Source of the DNA: Rallus limicola
Lineage: Eukaryota > Chordata > Aves > Gruiformes > Rallidae
Direction of reading: 5' to 3'
Assembly: GCA_022605955.1 (NCBI GenBank)
Contig: JAKCOZ010000012.1
Location: 27,427,956 to 27,491,955 of the forward strand
DNA: 64,000 nucleotides
In this document: positions 58,301 to 64,000 of the stretch, piece after piece
Position numbering within the stretch: position 1 is the stretch's first letter
How the letters are laid out: the number at the start of each line of letters is the position of its first letter
Position numbers and translations under genes: made by a program
The notes under the pieces: model-generated
The model's input: the letters and a program-made list of their open reading frames with translations, nothing else
What the model was told of the DNA's origin: nothing
Databases searched by the model: none

Positions 58301-59856
58301 ACAGTTTGGGCATGGCACAACCAGCCCCCAGCCTGGGGGAGCACCCCTGGCCAGCATGGGGGTGGCCAGGCTTGGGAAGCAATGCAGGTTGTGCATCTGG
58401 AAATTAGCGTGGGGCTGCTATTCTAGTAGTGTACATAGTGGGAGGCACTGGTGTAAAGATGGGTTCCTCTTCCAAGAGGTGCTTCAACCTGAAATGGAGT
58501 GGTTTATGTGAAGGGAAAGTACAACAGGATTCTTGGAAAGCAAAGCCAGGCAGAGATGTGTTCATTGTGTCTGTTATTAGAGAACCTCTTCTAGAGAAGC
58601 AAGGTTGGGCACCAGCTGGAAGAGCTTTCTTGAGAAGGAAGAAGTGATAGGGTGAGGATACCCTCTGTCTGGAGAAGGACTTGTTTGGTGTACCTGTGTA
58701 GAGAGAAGCCAAGAGGTTCAAAGCCAAGTCAGCATTGAAAGGGCTCTGCACAGAAGGTGCTCTGGCCTGAACACAAAGGAAGCACCATTTTTCACAGAAT
58801 GGGACTTAGGAATGGTGATGGGGCTTAGAACTGCAGAGAAAACATATTATATATGGCTGTGGATGAATGATGTTATTCATGGGAGCAGCAGCACACTTGT
58901 AAACATTTATTTCACTTAGTTTCCATTATCTGGTTACATCCTCAGACTTCGCACGAGTTGCAGCATCCCTGAAGTTCATTTTTCATGGAGACCTACATAC
59001 TGTTTGACAGCAGTTCTCCAGAATATATTCTTTGTTTTGAAAATCCAAAGCAATCCTCTTAGGCAGATGTTCACAGTAAAAACCTTGTATTAACATGCAT
59101 TAAGTACTGTTTTCTTTTCTTCTTACCTCTGAGGATAAACAAAACCTGCTGCCAAGACTGGGGTATTGGGTATATATTTTGGTGTGGAGTCTCACTGCTG
59201 CTGCAGCCTTGTGTCCCCTACACAATGCTGACAGGGGGGGTAAGAGTGTTGCAGTTTAATTAAATTAGGACTGATACTGTCCAGAGTGTTTTAAAATGTC
59301 AGACTTGCTGTTAGAGGAAGCCACGGGGTGAAATGATTGTGTTCCTTGCTATGTTTTAATCCAGGATATCTGCAGGGCATACAGGACAGTAACAGCTCAG
59401 AATAAAGCCCAGGGTGAGCATCTTTATTTGGGGAAACCAATTCCAAACTAAAGGTGTACTGGAGATTTCCTCAGGGAGCCTGTGGCTTTAGTGTAGTAGC
59501 TGTTCTCACTAAAAATCCAATAGATGGTATTATAATTTTGAAGTTATTTTGCCTACCACTAGGATTTGAGTACAAACAGGATCTTGTAGGCTAGGATTTA
59601 TTACATTCCTGTTGATGCACCTGAATCCTGACCTTCTCTGTCCCCTGAGTTCACCTGTGCTGACCTGCATGCCTCTGCCCCTTAGGAAGCAGACACAGAT
59701 GAGAACCAAGGAACCCTAAATTTTGAGGAATTTTCGGTGTTTTACAAGATGATGTCCTTACGCCGAGACCTCTACTTGCTGCTCTTGAGCTACAGTGACA
59801 AGAAGGACCACCTCACTGTTGAAGAACTCGCTCAGTTCCTAAAGGTGGAGCAGAAG
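40353..59856 (+). CDS. PLCH1: Phospholipase C eta-1, 5' part (PH domain and first EF hands)
   Basis: Coding segments 40353-40395, 53078-53224, 54269-54512, 56724-56853 and 59686-59856 join in phase to 245 codons. They match the N-terminus of mammalian PLCH1 almost residue for residue, for example [38 protein letters not shown] and [11 protein letters not shown]-eta enzymes hydrolyse PIP2 to IP3 and diacylglycerol, are very calcium-sensitive and are mainly neuronal or neuroendocrine. Residues about 16-130 form the PH domain that binds membrane phosphoinositides. A canonical EF-hand loop [12 protein letters not shown] is at 155-166, a less regular loop starts at about 191 (DTDENQG), and a third helix pair follows (226-241). 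The catalytic X and Y domains, C2 domain and C-terminal tail lie beyond 64000. No disabling change is seen. Confidence 0.95.
41210..41227 (-). repeat. CR1 terminal octamer remnant
   Basis: ATCATAGAATCATAGAA, the reverse complement of two CR1 3'-terminal octamers, with no recognisable CR1 body. It is either the stub of a very short insertion or chance. Confidence 0.4.
47035..47105 (+). repeat. CR1 LINE 3' fragment (plus strand)
   Basis: Ends ACTGGACTGGGTGATTGTTG, then GGGCTCTTCCAACTGAAAAT and a TTCTATTCTG tail, as in a plus-strand CR1 3' end. The body may begin as far left as about 46920. Confidence 0.65.
47332..47402 (-). repeat. CR1-like fragment (minus strand)
   Basis: AGAATCCTTTTGGTTGGAAA followed by AGCCCTTCAAGATCAAGC and ACTGCCAAGTCC resembles a degraded reverse CR1 3' end. 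It abuts the repeat cluster at 47415. Confidence 0.6.
47415..47528. repeat. Tandem 36-mer plus perfect palindrome
   Basis: Unit CAGTCTGCCTCAAAGTATGT.. at 47415-47450 is followed without gap by a second copy (47451-47486, two mismatches). The second copy, extended to 47487, forms a perfect 37-bp inverted repeat with 47492-47528 around a four-base GAAT centre. Three arms of one sequence therefore lie within 114 bp, two direct and one inverted. Confidence 0.95.
48660..48905 (-). repeat. CR1 LINE 3' fragment (minus strand)
   Basis: Begins TGTCACAGAATCACCAGGTT, then GGAAAAGCCCTTTAAGATCA and CTCCCTGGGCAGCCTGTTCC, ending in TTGCCATTTCCCCTTGG. Same subfamily as the copies at 36358, 50496 and 61346. 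Confidence 0.92.
50496..50650 (-). repeat. CR1 LINE fragment (minus strand), rearranged
   Basis: Shares AAGATCATCAAGTTCAACC and GAGCACCTCATCTCCCCTTT with the copy at 48660, but lacks the terminal octamers. It has a local duplication around AACACATCCAGGTG / AAACACACGCAGGTG. Confidence 0.85.
51310..51366 (+). repeat. G/T-rich low-complexity block
   Basis: Runs of GGTTTT and GGTGTGGTGG-like units, with C nearly absent. Confidence 0.7.
51691..51718 (+). repeat. AT/AC microsatellite
   Basis: About nine AT units followed by ACACACA. Confidence 0.9.
53078..53224 (+). CDS. PLCH1: PLCH1 exon: start of the PH domain
   Basis: Follows TGCTCCACAG and ends AAA A|GTAAAC. It encodes residues 15-63 plus one base, including [20 protein letters not shown] and the basic [12 protein letters not shown] strand-loop. 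It begins with two bases of a split Val codon, so it accepts a phase-1 upstream exon: either 40395 or the alternative 30137. Confidence 0.96.
53225..54268 (+). other. PLCH1 intron
   Basis: About 1.0 kb with no repeat recognised. Confidence 0.9.
54269..54512 (+). CDS. PLCH1: PLCH1 exon: rest of the PH domain
   Basis: A 244-nt exon after TTTCCCCGCAG. It encodes [20 protein letters not shown], the [16 protein letters not shown] strand and the PH C-terminal helix [13 protein letters not shown], then [10 protein letters not shown]. It is noticeably GC-richer than its introns. The donor is GTATCC, weaker than usual. Confidence 0.96.
54513..56723 (+). other. PLCH1 intron
   Basis: About 2.2 kb; I see nothing beyond ordinary intron. 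Confidence 0.9.
56724..56853 (+). CDS. PLCH1: PLCH1 exon: first EF hand
   Basis: Follows ATTTGTAG and precedes GTTGGT. It encodes [20 protein letters not shown] and [20 protein letters not shown] then MFQ. The loop D155-x-N157-x-D159-G-x-L-x-I-x-E166 has all canonical calcium ligands. The codon split across the upstream junction reads CA|C (His) where I recall Gln in mammals. Confidence 0.95.
57935..58070 (+). repeat. CR1 LINE 3' fragment (plus strand)
   Basis: CATGGCCAGGTTGGATGGGG, GGCACCCTGGGCTAGGGACA and CCTTTCCCACCCAAACCACC follow the order of a plus-strand CR1 3' end; the terminal octamers are degraded. Confidence 0.85.
58671..58830 (+). repeat. Unclassified dispersed repeat, copy A
   Basis: Shares the core GAGAGAAGCCAAGAGGTTCA (58700-58719), extending to AAGCCAAGTCAG, and weaker flanks with 60273-60415. 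Both copies are in the same orientation. On the minus strand both read [14 protein letters not shown], so they descend from one sequence. The family is not recognised. Confidence 0.8.
59686..59856 (+). CDS. PLCH1: PLCH1 exon: second and third EF-hand elements
   Basis: A 171-nt, 57-codon exon after GCCCCTTAG and before GTATGG. It encodes [40 protein letters not shown] and [16 protein letters not shown]. The frame remains open beyond the donor for 27 codons, but similarity ends at the donor. Confidence 0.95.
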
Positions 59857-60272
59857 GTATGGGAATGCTACACTTCCATGCACGTGTGTGGGGAACTGTG
59901 TTCAAGTATAGGGAGAGAATTTTACGGAGAAGACTAGCTTGAGGTGGGAGGGGAGGGATAAATATTGTAGCAACAAAGAAATATAAAGGCTTTATTGGTT
60001 CTTTCAGTATTTGTAGAGAGTCTGAGCTATTTCAGACTGCAGTAGAGGAAAGGCAAGGGGCATGTGGTTAATGCTTGCTGGCTCACACTGGCACTCAGGT
60101 AACGCTGGTTACAGCTGGTTATCGTGTCTCATGGTTGCTTTCTCTTGCACAGCTTGTCTGTGTTGTTTGTTGGTGCTGTGTGGATGTCTGTGTTTCCAGG
60201 AGATGCCTTTCATGAGTAAAAGACTTGGCAGATACACTCTAAATTAGGATGATACATGATACGTTTCAAAGC

Positions 60273-60415
60273 TAGAGAAGAACTTGTGTTTGGTGTACCC
60301 GTGTGGAGAGAAGCCAAGAGGTTCAAAGCCAAGTCAGTGGTCAAAGGACGTGGCAGAACAAGAAGAGCAAAGTTTTTCTGGTTATCTAGGAATGGCTTGT
60401 CTGGGCATGGCTTAA
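60273..60415 (+). repeat. Unclassified dispersed repeat, copy B
   Basis: Direct copy of 58671-58830, about 1.6 kb away. It is best conserved over about 50 bp (TTTGGTGTAC to AAGCCAAGTCAG) and patchy afterwards. Confidence 0.8.
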
Positions 60416-61345
60416 TGCAGTACACGTGAAGATGGACTGTGTTTGTGGATCCTTTCCTGTAAGCAAAGGTGAATCCTGCAATACTCTTAGCTATTCTAGG
60501 AGTGCCTGAGCATCAGTAGTATTGGTGACTAGAGGGAATGATGCTTCTGTGGTTAAGGCAGCAGTTTTAAGAGGTGGTGCTTTGTCAAGATTTAAAGTGG
60601 CCTAAATATTTATTATAATTTTAAGGGAAGGCTATACTTCTGTGATATAGTGCAGAGATGGTTATTGCACCAACCAGGCTGATGGTAAGGTGTCCAGGAT
60701 TCTTTTTTTCCACTCTTCTGCCTTCTGTCACAATTTTTCTTCAGGGAAGTCTGTTTTCAGGCTTTCCTCACAGATGTGCAGGATTTCAGCAAGGAAAATC
60801 CTGCCTTTGAAGGCTACACTTCTACCTGAAGCTTCTCAGAGAGACAGTTGAGACAGTTGAGGGTTCAGGGAAGCACAGGAACCGACACTGATAAGGAATG
60901 AAAAGAAAATAAACCAAAAAGAAGCGCAAGTAACTTAAAGTTTAGTCAGGATTGGAGATTTTCCCCTGCTTATGAACTTGTGGAACAAGAAAAATATAAC
61001 CACCCCTAAGTGTTGCTCCAGTAGAGATTTTCCTGTCCATCATGAAAGACTGAATTACTACAAAACCTGTCTGTGCAGCTCGTGGAGAGAACTTGTACAT
61101 GGGGCAGTGTGGGGCACAGAACGAGCTTTGTGATCCCCAGGACTCTTGTGTGCTTCTGGGAGCTGGTCCTGGGTTGCATGCTCACCCCATGGGTCCTTGC
61201 ACAGCACTGTTCCTACACAGTCTCATGACAGTAAGTGCTTACAAGCCAACCTGCTCCAGCTTCCTGGGTGGAGATGCTGTTTTTTGGCTGCAGGTGTTGG
61301 GAAAAACTCCTTGCCATTGAGGGGAGACCCTATCACTGGCTACAA

Positions 61346-61650
61346 CTACCTGCCAGGAGGGTGCAGAGAGGTGGGCGCTGGTCTCTTCAGCCAGGGGACA
61401 GGAGCTGGGACAAGGGGCAATGGGCTCAAGCTGGGCCAGGGCAGGCTCAGCTCAGCTGGGAGGGCAAAGTTCTTCCCTGGCAGAGTTGTGGGGCTGTGGC
61501 ACAGGCTGCCCAGGGAGGGGCTGAGTCCCCATCCCTGGGTGTGTTTAATAGAGGGGAGATGAGGTGCTCAGGGATCTGGTTTAGCACAGGACAGGAACAG
61601 TTGGGCTCCATGATCTTATAGGGCTTTTCCAACTGTGTGATTCTGTTCTG
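61346..61650 (+). repeat. CR1 LINE 3' fragment (plus strand)
   Basis: Runs from TACCTGCCAGGAGGGTGCAG through CCAGGGGACAGGAGCTGGGA and AGAGTTGTGGGGCTGTGGCA to the tail GGGCTTTTCCAACTGTGTGA and TTCTGTTCTG. It is the opposite orientation to the copies at 36358, 48660 and 50496, and closest to the one at 36358. Confidence 0.92.
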
Positions 61651-64000
61651 GGATCCTGCCTGTGATGACTGCTTTTCCCAGTTATCCCTAGTGTCAAATC
61701 TCAGCAGCCTGTTGCTGAATTCCCCCTGATGGCCATTGCAGCAGTGCCCTGGGAGGTACATCTCCCTGATTCTTCCTTCCTTCCTCCTTGAAACGTGGAG
61801 CACTGCCATAGCCTCAACACATAGATTCCTGCAAGCAGTCTGGTCCTGGCAACTCTGCTAACTACAGCCTGAAAGCACAGAATATTTTTGTCTTTTTTTT
61901 TCCCCCTCTGTGCTCATGCCCTGAGTCTTCCAAGCTCACTGCTCTTTCCTTTGTTCCCTGCTCACTCACTGCCTTCTCCTCGGGTGCCCTTGAGTGGAGC
62001 ACCCCTGACAGCAGCAGCAGCTGGGCTGACAGTGATGGGAAGGCAAAGCAATGCTCCAGGGAGGACATGGTCATGGAGATGCTGAAGTGCCCAGAACAGC
62101 TGAAGAGCAGTGCTATGAGAGAGCACTCAGGGACCTGCAGCAGGAAGAAAAACATGTGGAAGAGGCAGAAGGAGCTGTCTTTGTGGGTGCACAAGGATAT
62201 TATGAAACTACTGATGCAGCAGAGAAAATGAGTTGACTGTCAAGTCTGGCATATTGCATCCTCTTCTCTGTCTACACACTGCTCAGGTTCTGAATGTGGA
62301 CAGGGCTATCGGCTATAAATGCTCAATGTGATTCCAAGAACAAGCAGTGAAAAGACTAAAAGCATGATCTTCTGTAGGTGAGCCTCTTGGCAGTGCAGTT
62401 TAGAAGCAGCTTGCACTTTCTTTGCCTCTTCCTTCTGGTTTTCCCACTTCCCAGTATCAACTGTGTTAGAGCAGATTTACCTCTCAGTGTGTCCAGAACA
62501 CAGGCATGACAGTGTCGCCAGGGAAGGCAAGACTGCCTTCAAAAGCTGATAATAGTTCAAAGTATAATGCAACCCTCAAGTGCCTTCAAACCAAACTGCA
62601 TTTCATTTTTTCTCTTGTCTGGCTGCTTGGAAATCTGTGGACAGTCTGTCCAATTCCATCTGCTACTCTTCTGGCAAGACTTTTTGAATATTCTGCAGCC
62701 TGAGGATAGAACAAAAGGGATGGGCTTTTGTTAACTTGCTTAGCTGGCTTCCTTTTTTTTTAGGAGAGTTCCCTGTTACCTTCACCCCAGTGCTTGTGAA
62801 TCAGATTATTTCCACTTTGGTGCTGTTAAACTCAAGTCATCACTATTGAAATGCCAATTGCATGACTTGAAATGTCAGAGGAGCAGAAATTAGGCTGTTT
62901 TCCTGGAATGCCTTCTGGTCCTGCTCTTAGCACAAGTGGCTGTGAGGGAGGACCATCCCTGGATGCTCAGTCAGGTCTGCATGCCAGGGGGTTGTCCCTT
63001 TCAGAGTGCCCTCTCCTAGCAAACCAGTGTCAGTGCCTGGCCCTGCCCAGGATCAGATCTCCTGCTAGATGACAGATTGTTTGCACAGCAGGATCTCCAG
63101 GCTCTTTGACTGACAGAACGTGACTTGAAGGGGTGGGGTATGGGTGAAACAGGCTCTACAAACAGTCTGCCCTGTTAAGGAGCAGCTTTGTAGTTGCTGG
63201 CTGTTCTGAACCTGCATGTGAATGAACTGTGAGCGAATGGCCTCATCCTGCCCCCGTCTTGGGAGCCCCACAGCGATGCTGCTGTGTTCAGGAGTCAGCC
63301 TGCCTGTGGCTGTCTGACTGCTGTCTGTCCTTCCCTCCTGCCCCCACGTCACATCAAGTGCTTGAACTATTTCTCTTACAGCAGAGACCTGTGTGACACT
63401 TGTGCCGTTGCTTATCACAGCCACAGGGCTGCTTTGGTGTTACAAACCCCACATGCTTGGCTTAGGTTCCTGGGGGCGAGGTTACCCCCGTGCCCGCTTC
63501 CCACCTGCTGCCTTTCCACGGATCAGTTGCTCTGCAGGACAGTTTTCATCTGCCCTGAGACAGGGGGCAGCCTGCTGAGATCCTGCCTCCAGCAGCGCTC
63601 CCTGTGTGTTGCCTGATGTGCCCTGTCACACTCCTGAGGGACAGGACCCAGGGGGAAGTGTTGATGCTGTGCCATGGTATCGACACCAAACCAGTTTCTC
63701 CTAAAAGAGCTGTAGCCACACACAGCCCAGGTGAAACTGGTGACAAAAATTAATGCCCCAGCTCATTTTAATTGAACTGAAGAGAAGGTAATTTCATAGC
63801 CATTGTACCCTCAGAACATGCACATGTATTATGGAAAGCTTTCCCATGAGGGTTCATATTAGGCTGGTGCATTTTGAGTTAAGCCTCCTTGGGACAGTTT
63901 GTTCATCAGCACTAATGATTCAGTACCAGGGAATAATGAGTGGTGTGGAAAATAGTGAGAACGTGGCAAAAAGTGGTAAGAAGTGGGGGTTAAGTACATT

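Larger units (their letters stand above)
56854..59685 (+). other. PLCH1 intron
   Basis: About 2.8 kb. Contains a G/T-rich stretch near 57195-57235, a CR1 3' end at 57935-58070 and the first copy of an unclassified repeat (58671-58830). Confidence 0.88.
59857..64000 (+). other. PLCH1 intron (runs off the window)
   Basis: More than 4.1 kb. The next expected exon of the family was not found by eye, so it should lie beyond the window. Holds copy B of the unclassified repeat and a long CR1 fragment. Confidence 0.8.

Noticed and set aside
62051..62236. 61-codon frame rich in Glu and Gln
   Set aside because: Short, no family match and not in the expected PLCH1 sequence that follows the exon ending at 59856.
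1..64000. tRNA, rRNA, CRISPR arrays, bacterial operons or prophage
   Set aside because: None seen; the exon-intron structure and CR1 repeats indicate a bird nuclear genome.

Overview
This is a stretch of vertebrate, almost certainly bird, nuclear DNA. The coding sequence is broken into short exons with GT..AG introns, there are CpG-island promoters, and the only abundant interspersed repeats are 5'-truncated CR1 LINE fragments, which are typical of birds, plus one ERV LTR remnant. Three protein genes lie head to tail on the + strand: SLC33A1 (3' part), the bird orthologue of C3orf33, and PLCH1 (5' part). From memory, human 3q25.31 has the same order and relative orientation.

Layout. 1-8780: last five coding exons and 3' UTR of SLC33A1, the acetyl-CoA transporter of the endoplasmic reticulum; its first exon lies before the window. 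8780-9480: short intergenic gap. 9480-10460: CpG island and promoter of C3orf33. 9964-14050: complete five-exon C3orf33 (240 residues) with its 3' UTR and poly(A) signal. 14050-16300: intergenic, ending in a 139-bp purine-only-like GA tract. 16400-17900: CpG island with a TATA box and a good donor, taken as the upstream PLCH1 promoter and non-coding exon 1. 17203-64000: PLCH1, mostly intron. It has a second CpG island at about 30.2-30.75 kb, preceded by a candidate alternative first coding exon and carrying a strong CTCF-like motif; the canonical 14-codon start exon at 40353; then four exons encoding the PH domain and the first part of the EF-hand region. The PLC catalytic X/Y and C2 domains lie beyond the right edge.

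The three genes are not a functional pathway. SLC33A1 moves acetyl-CoA into the ER/Golgi, C3orf33 is a small poorly understood protein with a membrane segment and a predicted SNase-like fold, and PLCH1 is a calcium-sensitive phosphoinositide phospholipase C. What they share is conserved neighbourhood.

I found no undescribed multi-gene system. The observations most worth checking are the alternative PLCH1 N-terminus with exactly matching splice phase (30059-30137), a perfect 37-bp-arm palindrome fused to a tandem copy of its own arm (47415-47528), the CTCF-like site in the internal CpG island, and a C3orf33 splice acceptor built from a microsatellite next to a CR1 insertion.
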